Shown here: piece after piece, positions 23,887 to 31,151 of the stretch
How positions within the stretch are numbered: the first letter of the stretch is position 1
Layout: each line of letters opens with the position of its first letter
IMG/VR virus record: IMGVR_UViG_3300045993_000417
Span: 20,800 to 84,799 of that record
DNA: 64,000 nt
From: a virus
Direction: 5' to 3' (one strand)
Notes under the pieces: generated by a model
Database searches by the model: none
Told to the model about the DNA's origin: nothing
Seen by the model: only the letters and a program-made list of their open reading frames with translations
Made by a program: the position numbers and the translations under genes

Positions 23887-24417
23887 ATGTCGAACGGAGA
23901 TACTCCAGGATTTCGTGGCATCTACACTTTGAAGTGTAAGATGGATTCCGTCTTAGGTAAAGACGCCTGGATTGATTATGAGGTAGAGACTATATTGAGT
24001 GAGTTAACCTTACCTTTCTATTCTCAATCTCTAGAAGACAAGGTTTATTTACTAAAGACATTAGGTGCTGCTCCTGAATTATTCCATGAGGATTTCTGGT
24101 TCACCATGATAGCTACCGACGTTATAAATGGTAATATGGCTGACTTCAGTCAAGTGCCACATATAACCTCATTAGAGTTGGCATACGCTATAACTCAGAT
24201 ACAGCTGTCATTAAGTACTTCAGACGTAGTATCTAAATACAACGACGGATTCATTGAAGGGGTGGCTTACATACTTCGTAATGAAGGTTACTCTGAACCA
24301 GTAGCGCCTTTTGGTTTTGTTCCTAAAGACATGCTTTACCCAGGCCAAACTAAAGAGGATTCTGAAGACAAGGCTAAGGCTATACAACTTTACATCAAAG
24401 GTATGAGCAATGATTAA
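23887..24417 (+). CDS. Hypothetical protein
   Basis: A 176-residue acidic protein of unknown family. Several helices are suggested (SQSLEDKVYLLKTLGAAPEL; SLELAYAITQIQLSLS). It lies in a tight run of structural genes, coupled at both ends (TAATAATG before, ATGA overlap after), and is therefore probably a virion or assembly protein. Nothing specific can be read from the sequence. Confidence 0.5.
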   Translation: MSNGDTPGFRGIYTLKCKMDSVLGKDAWIDYEVETILSELTLPFYSQSLEDKVYLLKTLGAAPELFHEDFWFTMIATDVINGNMADFSQVPHITSLELAYAITQIQLSLSTSDVVSKYNDGFIEGVAYILRNEGYSEPVAPFGFVPKDMLYPGQTKEDSEDKAKAIQLYIKGMSND

Positions 24418-24850
24418 CATTACTACTTTCGTAGGACAAGCTGCTGGTATTCCAATATTAGCTACTACCGGTCTAACTACTTTTCCATCCCTACAGCTAC
24501 TAACTGACTACAATACGTTGACTGCTAACACCGTCAAGTCCCTAGGCACTACAGGGCTGACTACTCCAGTGGAGATCTCAGTAGGAGCCGGGGTTTACAA
24601 TACTACCTTCACTGCACCAACTACAGGCAACTACTACGTAGTGTACGGCGGAGTCGTTATCGCCCATGTACAGGTGGAGGCTTACGATAAGTTCGCTCTT
24701 CTTAAGAATATTGAGGATGAGGCTTTAGGTAGCTGGTCTTGGAATAAGCTTACCGGTGTACTAACCGTCCTTAGACAGAACGCAACTACCCTAGCTACAT
24801 ACAACGTTGTTGATACGGTGACGGCTTCTAGTAGAGAACGTACGGCTTAG
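24410..24850 (+). CDS. Structural protein with tail-type beta domain
   Basis: A 146-residue beta-rich protein. The first 85 residues look Ig-like (PVEISVGAGVYNTTFTAPTT). The C-terminal part, EDEALGSWSWNKLTGVLTVL followed by RQNATTLATYNVVD, matches a short element common at the ends of phage tail and fibre proteins. It closes the operon begun at 21650 and is followed by a bidirectional terminator facing the minus-strand ubiquitin-like cassette. The likely role is a virion surface or tail component. Confidence 0.5.
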   Translation: MINITTFVGQAAGIPILATTGLTTFPSLQLLTDYNTLTANTVKSLGTTGLTTPVEISVGAGVYNTTFTAPTTGNYYVVYGGVVIAHVQVEAYDKFALLKNIEDEALGSWSWNKLTGVLTVLRQNATTLATYNVVDTVTASSRERTA

Positions 24851-24870
24851 ACTTAAGTCTGATTGAGCTA

Positions 24871-24899
24871 AAAAAGAGCCCTGGAATACGGGCTCTTTT
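24871..24899. terminator. Bidirectional terminator before E1-like gene
   Basis: AAAAAGAGCCC and GGGCTCTTTT form a stem with tracts on both sides, between convergent genes ending at 24850 and 24908. Confidence 0.88.
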
Positions 24900-24907
24900 C
24901 TTTGGAG

Positions 24908-26245
24908 CTACCAGTCAATAGCTGGCACTGGTTCTACTACATTGTTTTGAAGAGTATGCATCGGTGCTGGTTGTACTTCATCTACTCTTAGTAACGCTGG
25001 TGCTATAGCAGGGCTAAGGTCATTAACCTCAGCCACTAGAACAACACCCTCATTGTTTTGATAATCCCTACTGACAACTTGTAACGGTGGAGCATCTTCG
25101 ACGATCTTTTTAGATCGCTTAGACGGGCTTTTGACCCCTACCACTGCAGTCTCTACGACTTCAGCGGCCACCACTTTGATTTTGTCAGTAATAGGAAGTG
25201 CATCAGCCAATTCCTTAGCCTTAGCTTTCTCAGCAGCGGCCTTAGCCGCTTTCTCAGCCTTAATACGAATCACTTCTTCCTTCTGAACAATACCACTCGC
25301 CATAGTCATAACCAGGTCGGTCTGACTATGATCAAAACCACGCGTGCTATTACCAGTTAACTCCTTAAAGTTATCATGTGCTTTAACCTTCTGGACGCTG
25401 GCTGTTACGGACAGGAAATGAGACATCGTATTGAACGTAGTGGAAGATCCTCCGGCCATGTCCACGAACACCTTATTGAAGTTCATAGGTTTACGGTAGT
25501 AATAGTTCTGAACTACAGCAATTATGTTCGTAGCAACCAGAGCGTTGATAGCCAAGGTTTGATCAAGATCAGCACAACTACCTAGTCCTGGGTTATCCGC
25601 CAAGCTCAGGTAGTGATTAACATCCATTGGGATGAATGTAATGTCGTCTACGTGAGTGATCAGCTTAGGTAACTTTGCTACCAACGAGCTGTCCCACTCA
25701 TTAGGGTGTATGGCTACAGCTGGATTAAAGAAGTTGACTTGTCCAAAGTTGTCCTCATTACCTGAATCAATGATGAACACGTTTTCCTGCTGTTGGCCAT
25801 GACCTATGATTTCAAGGGCATTGGATAGGATCTTTCTCCTAGCTACTACAGAGTCAACACACATGATAATCATGACTGGTTCATTTACCAGGTTAACGTT
25901 CAATTCTCTTTTGAAGAACTGATAGATATCTGCGGGACCTTCAATGGCAGTAATCATTGGGGTAATGGACAGGCCGTACGCTTTGCTATAGCGTTCAGCC
26001 AATACCACAGCCTTATTCTTACTGATGTCCTGACGAATGAAATTCTGGCGAGCCAGGTTCTTTTCTTCAATTATGTCGAAGTCACATAGAACGATGTTAG
26101 GAGTACCTAACCATCCACGTGGGGAATACTCACGAGTGATTGATCTCATGAACTGTGCCAACAGGGGAACTAGCCTTGAGCCAGTTCCACCGCAGCCTAC
26201 TACGATGATGTTATGCGGGATTGATGATGGGATGAAATTAAACAA
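24908..26245 (-). CDS. E1-like ThiF-family adenylyltransferase (PRTRC type)
   Basis: A 445-residue protein that probably adenylates the C-terminus of the small ubiquitin-like protein at 29951. The Rossmann nucleotide-binding motif GCGGTGS is at residues 17-23, followed by CDFDIIEEKNLARQNF (54-69) with the acidic, Arg and Asn residues conserved in ThiF/E1 enzymes, then NKA at 77-79. Cys224, in LGSCADLDQTLAINALVATN, lies where PRTRC ThiF proteins have their cysteine and may form the thioester. The last 150 residues are an Ala/Lys-rich, poorly ordered extension not needed for the fold. The start is TTG with AGGAG upstream. It is the last gene of the cassette. Confidence 0.82.
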   Translation of the reverse strand: MFNFIPSSIPHNIIVVGCGGTGSRLVPLLAQFMRSITREYSPRGWLGTPNIVLCDFDIIEEKNLARQNFIRQDISKNKAVVLAERYSKAYGLSITPMITAIEGPADIYQFFKRELNVNLVNEPVMIIMCVDSVVARRKILSNALEIIGHGQQQENVFIIDSGNEDNFGQVNFFNPAVAIHPNEWDSSLVAKLPKLITHVDDITFIPMDVNHYLSLADNPGLGSCADLDQTLAINALVATNIIAVVQNYYYRKPMNFNKVFVDMAGGSSTTFNTMSHFLSVTASVQKVKAHDNFKELTGNSTRGFDHSQTDLVMTMASGIVQKEEVIRIKAEKAAKAAAEKAKAKELADALPITDKIKVVAAEVVETAVVGVKSPSKRSKKIVEDAPPLQVVSRDYQNNEGVVLVAEVNDLSPAIAPALLRVDEVQPAPMHTLQNNVVEPVPAIDW

Positions 26246-26268
26246 GTGCCTCTCCTTTTTAATTGATA

Positions 26269-26289
26269 GGAGGGGCGTTTAACCCCTCC
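26269..26289 (-). other. Intercistronic stem-loop between JAB and E1 genes
   Basis: GGAGGGG and CCCCTCC pair perfectly around a short loop, just before the E1 ribosome site. There is no T tract, so it probably affects mRNA processing or translation rather than ending transcription. Confidence 0.5.
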
Positions 26290-26293
26290 ACAT

Positions 26294-27964
26294 TCACATG
26301 CCGTTTTCTGCTACTTTCTGTTGATACTTGAGAGGTAGAGATCCAAACAAGTCCTTAATCATATCTAACTGCTTTTCGTCTTCCATCAACTGGAATAGAT
26401 CACTGATAGCTTCTGACAAGAGCTCATTCTTACCTACTAAAGGGGCCATACAATCGTTAAGCAACGTGAAGGCGTTAGCCACCTCGCTACCGTATTGTAT
26501 AGCCAGGTATGAGTATTGGTCGCTATCTACGTTACCAATGTCACTACCATGGAACCTACCTACAGGATCCCCCTCTTCTACCTCTCCGTAGTTGTTAAAG
26601 CCGTCTACGTTGTCACCCTCTAATTGAGTCCTTGAGTGCCCGTTTGTTTGCTCGTTTATCTCGTTTCGAGAGCCAGCGGGACCCAGAGGGAGCTTCCCCT
26701 GAGCCCCCGATGGAAAACCCGCTGGGAGCCCTCCTTCGTAACCTTCGTACATCTCGTCTGCTGATGAGTTGAGAGCACGATTTGGGAGAGAGCGCAAACC
26801 AGGTCCTGCACGTTCACCAGAAGGTGTATGAGCATTTGGACGAGGACGACCATACTGATACTGCTCAAGATGATCCCACTTACGGCCACCTTGGTGTGTA
26901 CCGTGCTTACCACCGTATGAGCCATAGGTAGTTACATTGACGTTATTCAACCACTCTTCAGGTACGTCTACCACACGGTCTGCTGGTGTGTGGAAGATAT
27001 CTTGGAGTTTCACTTCATACTTCTGTTTGTAGTAGTTGAAGCGGATCTTTACTTCTGGTTCTTTGTCTTTGAGTTTTCCTACAACACCTGAAAAACCGAT
27101 GGCGTTAAGGTCATCTCGATCATCCGTGCCTGAAAAGAAACTCCCCATTGTGTTATGTGACATAACGTGTTATGGTTTTCTTTTTAATTACAAAACCCTT
27201 GAAATACTAACTTAAACGTAAATACGATAAGTTTTTACCGATAGTAAATCAAGATCAGACTATATCATCATCTTCAGAAGTATTGCCTGAAGAGTTGGGC
27301 GCTCGTGTTCCTATTATTGCATAGACTGCTCAAGGATTAGTCGTTACACTTTCTTGCTACTTCAATGTCTTTTCGCAAGCTTAGCACGGGATTATGTGTA
27401 TTGGACACGTTTTCCCCGTTAGCAGGATTTCTCCTACACCTCAGTTGTCTGAGTTCACCCAATTTATTCACTACAGATCGCTCCGTAGGTCCACTCACTT
27501 TAATGGATATCCACGATAACACTAGTTCCATCGGGGATGTAAGCCCAGTCGTAACTAGCACTACCTTTAGAAACAGTCTGAGGGGGAACACCGATGTGGT
27601 ATCCACGCTCAGGATTATAAAGGACATGAATCATGGCCTCTACTTCTGATTTCTTTACTTCCATGACCTTCTTGAAGAAGGCGATGATTTGTTCCCAGAT
27701 CTCGTACTGAATCTTACCCGCTGGTAAAAAGGCAATTTCTTGCTTGGTCATTTCAGCAGGAATAACCTCAGACGCAGGACGAACGTACCCAGGGATGGAA
27801 TCCACTTTCAACCTAATGAAACGGTTCTCACCTCGGAATACGTGTCGCTTGAAAAACTCATCCTTTACTATGGTATAAATTTCTTTATACCCCTGTGCAA
27901 CTGCGTCCGTCTCTTCTTGAAGACTCGCACAGATGCAGCTAATGCTGGGCATTAATATTTGCAT
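26294..27964 (-). CDS. JAB/JAMM metalloprotease, interrupted by a group I intron
   Basis: Two exons, 27964-27503 and 27160-26294, join to a 442-residue protein of PRTRC protein A type. Spliced, the active site reads VIVDIHSHNTMGSFFSGTDD: His154, His156, then Ser164 and Asp167, which fits the JAMM pattern H-x-H-x7-S-x2-D; Glu107 or Glu109 (SEVEAMIHV) supplies the upstream acid. Such enzymes cleave ubiquitin-like proteins from their targets. Unspliced, exon 1 stops directly after His154 and exon 2 can restart only as MSHNTMG, lacking the first histidine. A long disordered linker (about 220-350) separates the domain from a helical C-terminus. It has its own TGGTATAAG promoter and AAGGAG ribosome site. 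Confidence 0.82.
27161..27502 (-). ncRNA. Group I intron (IA2-like, td-like) in the JAB gene
   Basis: A 342-nt intron without an ORF. The 5' exon ends in T and the intron ends in G, as required. P1 forms between the exon end TCCAT and the intron guide GTGGA, with a U.G pair at the splice site; P10 forms between exon 2 TCAC and GTGA just before the guide. The core contains AACGGGGAA, AATCCCGTGCTAA, TAACGACTA and GATATAGTC, blocks that I recognise from the phage T4 td intron (P4-P7 region). The stop codon TAA is the first three bases of the intron. Splice sites are inferred from these pairings and from the restored JAMM motif. Confidence 0.88.
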
Positions 27965-28003
27965 CCTCCACTCCTTAAGTTAAGCTACAGGTGTTACTAT
28001 ACT

Positions 28004-28012
28004 CTTATACCA
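28004..28012 (-). promoter_or_regulatory. Extended -10 promoter for JAB and E1 genes
   Basis: The minus strand reads TTTTTGGTATAAGAG, giving a leader of about 33 bases before the JAB start. It divides the cassette into at least two transcription units. Confidence 0.62.
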
Positions 28013-28028
28013 AAAACTGCCGTTTTGT

Positions 28029-28835
28029 TTAACGACGTAGGTGCTCGTATGGAAATGGTTTGTTATCTTTAGCCAAATCACGCAGGTGGTGATACCACTG
28101 TCTGGGCGAGCCAAACTTAACGATGTTCACCTTACTAGAGATACCTAGGTCATTACTGAACGGAGATTCCCATAGGAAGTTATAGTAGTAGTCAAGACCA
28201 CGTAGGTTGTTATCCACAAACCTAGCAGGCATCTTGTTACCACCATAACACATGTTACATGAGTCATATGAGTTGGTGAACGGCATAAGGGAAATACCCT
28301 TAGTGTGATCAACTCTAATGATTTGAACATCCGTTGGTAGTTTATTAACAGGAGAGTCCGTGACGGTGTAGTATGCGTTCGTGTTAACCCAGTCATTCTT
28401 CTCACGTTTGAGTTTGTGACTGATGATGATGTTAGGCACTACGATGTCGAACTTCTCCGTCTTACCTTCACCCATATACTGGAAAGGCTTAATACCTTCT
28501 CTGTAGTAGCAAGATATATCCAACTCAGTAGGTCCTACCGCTATGAAGAACGCACTGGTAGGAAGTGTCAATGTCAGTTTACTCTCTTTTGAAAGAGTGT
28601 TAGTGGCTTTGAGTACTGAGTTGATGAAGTCCTCATAGGACACGGTCTTGGTGATTCCACCAACCCCCTTAACCACTACGGAGTCGTCAAGTAGTACCAC
28701 TTCTTGTCCAGACACCTCTACCATTGCTAGCAAGGATCTCTCTAGATCAGAGAGTGAAGTTTCTTTGACCATTTTAGGAACAGCCTCTACCACCTCTACT
28801 TCTGGGCGTGAGCCCTCAATAAATATGTCGTTCAT
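28029..28835 (-). CDS. E2-like conjugating protein (PRTRC protein B type)
   Basis: A 268-residue protein judged to be the E2-like member of the cassette. Residues about 190-225 read SYDSCNMCYGGNKMP and later FLWESPFSNDLG, matching the C-x-G...P block and aromatic-SPF element that I associate with PRTRC protein B; Cys196 (or Cys193) would be the thioester cysteine. The first half is strand-rich (LTLPTSAFFIAV; VVLLDDSVVVKG). It lies between two unknown genes upstream and the JAB gene downstream, the setting expected for a conjugation cassette. The family call is moderate: the motif is short and no search was run. Confidence 0.65.
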   Translation of the reverse strand: MNDIFIEGSRPEVEVVEAVPKMVKETSLSDLERSLLAMVEVSGQEVVLLDDSVVVKGVGGITKTVSYEDFINSVLKATNTLSKESKLTLTLPTSAFFIAVGPTELDISCYYREGIKPFQYMGEGKTEKFDIVVPNIIISHKLKREKNDWVNTNAYYTVTDSPVNKLPTDVQIIRVDHTKGISLMPFTNSYDSCNMCYGGNKMPARFVDNNLRGLDYYYNFLWESPFSNDLGISSKVNIVKFGSPRQWYHHLRDLAKDNKPFPYEHLRR

Positions 28836-29098
28836 TATACGAAATCCTCTGAGGAAAAATTGGAGTAATGTTTAGCTTTTTGGAGAGTACTAATCACGCT
28901 GTTAACTACGTTTCTCAAGTGGAGACTACTCTCAAACTTGAAAGTACTAGTAAGATCCTTAACACAAGAAATTACGTCTTCACGAGTCTCAATGTTCCTT
29001 ATTACGCAAGCGTCTTTCACTACCTGGATAGCATCGGTAGAAATGTCTGAAGCGTTGTTCAACTCTAAAGCCATATTAGACAACATAGGCATTTGCAT
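28835..29098 (-). CDS. Hypothetical small helical protein of ubiquitin-like cassette
   Basis: An 87-residue acidic helical protein between the E2-like gene and a 266-residue unknown, overlapping both by a few bases, so the three are translationally coupled. The sequence (ISTDAIQVVKDACVIRNIET; ISCVKDLTSTFKFESS) has no known motif; two cysteines lie at about residues 31 and 45. Tight coupling suggests a subunit or adaptor of the conjugation machinery. Confidence 0.55.
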   Translation of the reverse strand: MQMPMLSNMALELNNASDISTDAIQVVKDACVIRNIETREDVISCVKDLTSTFKFESSLHLRNVVNSVISTLQKAKHYSNFSSEDFV

Positions 29099-29876
29099 TG
29101 TAGTGACCCTTTCTGCTTAGCGTTTTGATGACTTTAGGTATGTCATCAAAGAATGTGAATAGATTGAATGAGGAGCACTCTGGATGAGAGGAGTAGGTAT
29201 TTATTTGATTTTCAGCTGAGTTAAACTCGTATCTGTTTCCATCAGATTTATACCAAGATCCTAATTCTAATGTGAGGCGGATTGTAAATAGAATCTGGAT
29301 ATTCTCCGTTGTGGTAGTAGGTATGTCCCCGAATATGTCTGTTCTACGGAAGGTCTTAATACGTAGTGGGCATCCATTAATGGCACACTTGTGATTGATG
29401 TACCTAGCATACCTCTTTACGGTTGGGAAATCACAAGTATCATCGGTATCTTCCAAGAATGATGACACACTTTCAAAACTTAAGTTAATGTAGCTAGAGT
29501 TTTTATCACTTATATATCCATACTCTACTAGGTCACTATGAGGTATACTCTTAACCACTTTGAGTAGAGGTAGATCCAGATGGAACCTATTGTAGTGAAG
29601 CTCTATCTCCGCCTTCTCCATGAAGTCCATGTAGGGTACCTTCTTAAGGACTTGACCGTACAAAGAGGTATAGATCTTTTTAAAAAACTTCCTAGCGTTG
29701 GTTGAATTAACTCTGATGTCAGCCACTACCGTGGAGGAGCTGGGGATAATGCCATACTCCTTACTCTTAGAAGTAGTGAACTCTAGGAGCTTCTTGATTT
29801 TTGTTCCACTATACTCCGTTACTAAACTCGTCAAAGATGATAAGCTATTTTTTAGAAAAATCTTTACTGTTGCCAT
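29076..29876 (-). CDS. Unknown protein of ubiquitin-like cassette
   Basis: A 266-residue protein not recognised as any family. It begins with a long helical region (MATVKIFLKNSLSSLTSLVT), then mixed alpha/beta; a Cys pair occurs in INHKCAINGCPLRIKTFRR (about residues 165-185). A strong GAGGAG ribosome site precedes the ATG, and a terminator lies between it and the ubiquitin-like gene, so its supply may depend on read-through. It could be a target, substrate adaptor or regulator of conjugation. It overlaps the next gene by 23 bases. Confidence 0.6.
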   Translation of the reverse strand: MATVKIFLKNSLSSLTSLVTEYSGTKIKKLLEFTTSKSKEYGIIPSSSTVVADIRVNSTNARKFFKKIYTSLYGQVLKKVPYMDFMEKAEIELHYNRFHLDLPLLKVVKSIPHSDLVEYGYISDKNSSYINLSFESVSSFLEDTDDTCDFPTVKRYARYINHKCAINGCPLRIKTFRRTDIFGDIPTTTTENIQILFTIRLTLELGSWYKSDGNRYEFNSAENQINTYSSHPECSSFNLFTFFDDIPKVIKTLSRKGHYNANAYVV

Positions 29877-29896
29877 GATTGAATTCTCCTCTTACT

Positions 29897-29922
29897 AAAA
29901 AAAACGGGTCCAGCTGGACCCG
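29897..29922 (-). terminator. Terminator/attenuator after ubiquitin-like gene
   Basis: On the minus strand CGGGTCCAGCTGGACCCG, a perfect palindrome, is followed by eight T residues. It should end most transcripts from the 30259 promoter, making far more ubiquitin-like protein than conjugating enzymes. Confidence 0.85.
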
Positions 29923-29950
29923 AACCCGTTTCTCTACCTGATACTAGGGA

Positions 29951-30166
29951 TTAACCCTTTGTACCTGTCTTTGGACGGAAGGTGATGACGCGAACTTGGC
30001 CAATGCCATCACGTGTCACGATTTCTTCCGAAGATTGATAGCCGGACAGACCTGGGATCTGGCTGGAATACGCTGCGATAACCTGAGAAACGCTCAATGA
30101 CCCAGGGACCTGGTACTCGGTATCAGTTGCGGTAATTACGATGTTTGTTTGGACGATCTCTGCCAT
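29951..30166 (-). CDS. Ubiquitin-like beta-grasp protein (PRTRC protein C type)
   Basis: A 71-residue protein with the strand pattern of a beta-grasp fold (IVITATDTEYQVPG; VSQVIAAYSSQIPG; QVRVITFRPKTGTKG). It ends in Gly without a longer tail, so it would need no processing before activation by the E1-like enzyme. Size, fold pattern and place in a cassette with ThiF, JAB and E2-like genes identify it as the conjugated modifier. It has AAAGGAAT before the ATG, its own promoter and a terminator directly after, so it is probably the most abundant product. No Gly-Gly is present at the end. Confidence 0.72.
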   Translation of the reverse strand: MAEIVQTNIVITATDTEYQVPGSLSVSQVIAAYSSQIPGLSGYQSSEEIVTRDGIGQVRVITFRPKTGTKG

Positions 30167-30258
30167 TTTGATTCCTTTTTCGTTAACGATTTAAAAAGTA
30201 TGAGCTAAAAGGAAATGCTACTAGCCGGCTAATAACTATGCTTTTCCCGCTCAATACT

Positions 30259-30267
30259 GTTATACCA
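30259..30267 (-). promoter_or_regulatory. Extended -10 promoter for ubiquitin-like gene
   Basis: The minus strand reads TGTGGTATAACAG, the same TGGTATAAC box as the RT operon. The leader is about 85 bases and contains the palindrome AGCCGGCT. Confidence 0.6.
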
Positions 30268-30294
30268 CAGTATCACAATTTATTGAAAGTCGGG

Positions 30295-30323
30295 TTGACA
30301 CGTATGGTATGTTGAGTTAAGAT
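30295..30323 (+). promoter_or_regulatory. Sigma70 promoter for packaging operon
   Basis: TTGACA (30295-30300) and TAAGAT (30318-30323) are 17 bases apart, the best -35/-10 pair in the window. It diverges from the ubiquitin-like gene promoter 30 bases away and would drive the ribbon-helix-helix, HNH and terminase genes. Confidence 0.75.
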
Positions 30324-30361
30324 ACGTATATCTGAACACATGTGATAACTGACCAAACAAA

Positions 30362-30496
30362 ATGATAAGAACTAACTTCTACTTCCCACAAGTAATGATT
30401 GACAGATTAAAGGCCGTCAAAGAGCGCACCGGCATACCTATGTCTGAGTTCATCCGTAGGGCTATTGAGCGTGCATTGACTGAGGCTGGGGTTTAG
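30362..30496 (+). CDS. Ribbon-helix-helix DNA-binding protein
   Basis: A 44-residue protein, MIRTNFYFPQVMIDRLKAVK and onward, with the shape of a CopG/Arc-type ribbon-helix-helix repressor: an N-terminal strand (RTNFYFP), helix one (VMIDRLKAVKERTG) and, after IPMSEF, helix two (IRRAIERALTE). It would dimerise and bind DNA through the strand. It is first after the divergent promoter region, so autoregulation and control of the adjacent ubiquitin-like gene are plausible. The next gene starts two bases after its stop. Confidence 0.72.
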   Translation: MIRTNFYFPQVMIDRLKAVKERTGIPMSEFIRRAIERALTEAGV

Positions 30497-30497
30497 C

Positions 30498-31151
30498 GTG
30501 GCTAACCTCAACTCCAGGGGCATCGACTTAGATACCCATAAGAAAATTTGTAATACATGTGCAGTAGAAAAGCTAGGCACTGAATTCAGCAAAGCATCCA
30601 ATAATAAAGATGGCCTTGTTTGTAAATGTAGGCCCTGTGTCAAAGAATGGGATAGAAAACATCGTGAGGCCAATCTGGAAGAGATTAAGGCTTACGATAG
30701 AGCTAGATATATAAGAGATAGAGAGAAAAGGTTAGCCCTATCTAAACATTGCAATAGCAAGCGTAAACCTATAAAAAAAATACAGGACGCTGTACGTTAT
30801 AACTTAAATAGAGAGGCGGCTTTATTAAGAGCAGCAGTTTATAAAAGGGAAAATAGGGGTAGGTATAATGCTTTAGGCAGAGCTAGAGAACTTAAAAAAA
30901 TCCAAGCCACGCCTTCATGGTCAGAAAGGGAAGAAATAATATCTCTGTATAACGAGGCCACTAGGCTGACGGTTGAAACAGGTATTCCTCATCATGTAGA
31001 TCATATTATACCCATCACCCACTCATTAGTTCAGGGCCTTCATGTACTAGCGAACTTGCGCATACTTACCGCTAAGAAAAACATAGAACGTGGAAATCGT
31101 ATAGACTTAGATAAATACGATCATTTTTTACCTAATGAATTACAACCATGA
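30498..31151 (+). CDS. HNH endonuclease next to terminase
   Basis: A 217-residue protein starting at GTG. Residues about 12-50 carry zinc-binding cysteines (CNTC, then CKCRPC). The C-terminal region has HHVDHIIPITHSLVQGLHVL followed by NLRILTAKKNIERGN, a complete HNH nuclease motif (His-Asp-His, Asn, His/Lys). HNH proteins beside terminase genes assist DNA packaging in some phages (gp74 of HK97); homing activity is the other option. The gene overlaps the terminase start (ATGA), which supports a packaging role. Confidence 0.75.
   Translation: MANLNSRGIDLDTHKKICNTCAVEKLGTEFSKASNNKDGLVCKCRPCVKEWDRKHREANLEEIKAYDRARYIRDREKRLALSKHCNSKRKPIKKIQDAVRYNLNREAALLRAAVYKRENRGRYNALGRARELKKIQATPSWSEREEIISLYNEATRLTVETGIPHHVDHIIPITHSLVQGLHVLANLRILTAKKNIERGNRIDLDKYDHFLPNELQP

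Noticed and set aside
26294-27964. JAB gene as a frameshifted or stop-interrupted pseudogene
   Set aside because: The two halves join perfectly in frame after removing 342 nt, and P1, P10 and td-like core sequences identify a group I intron.
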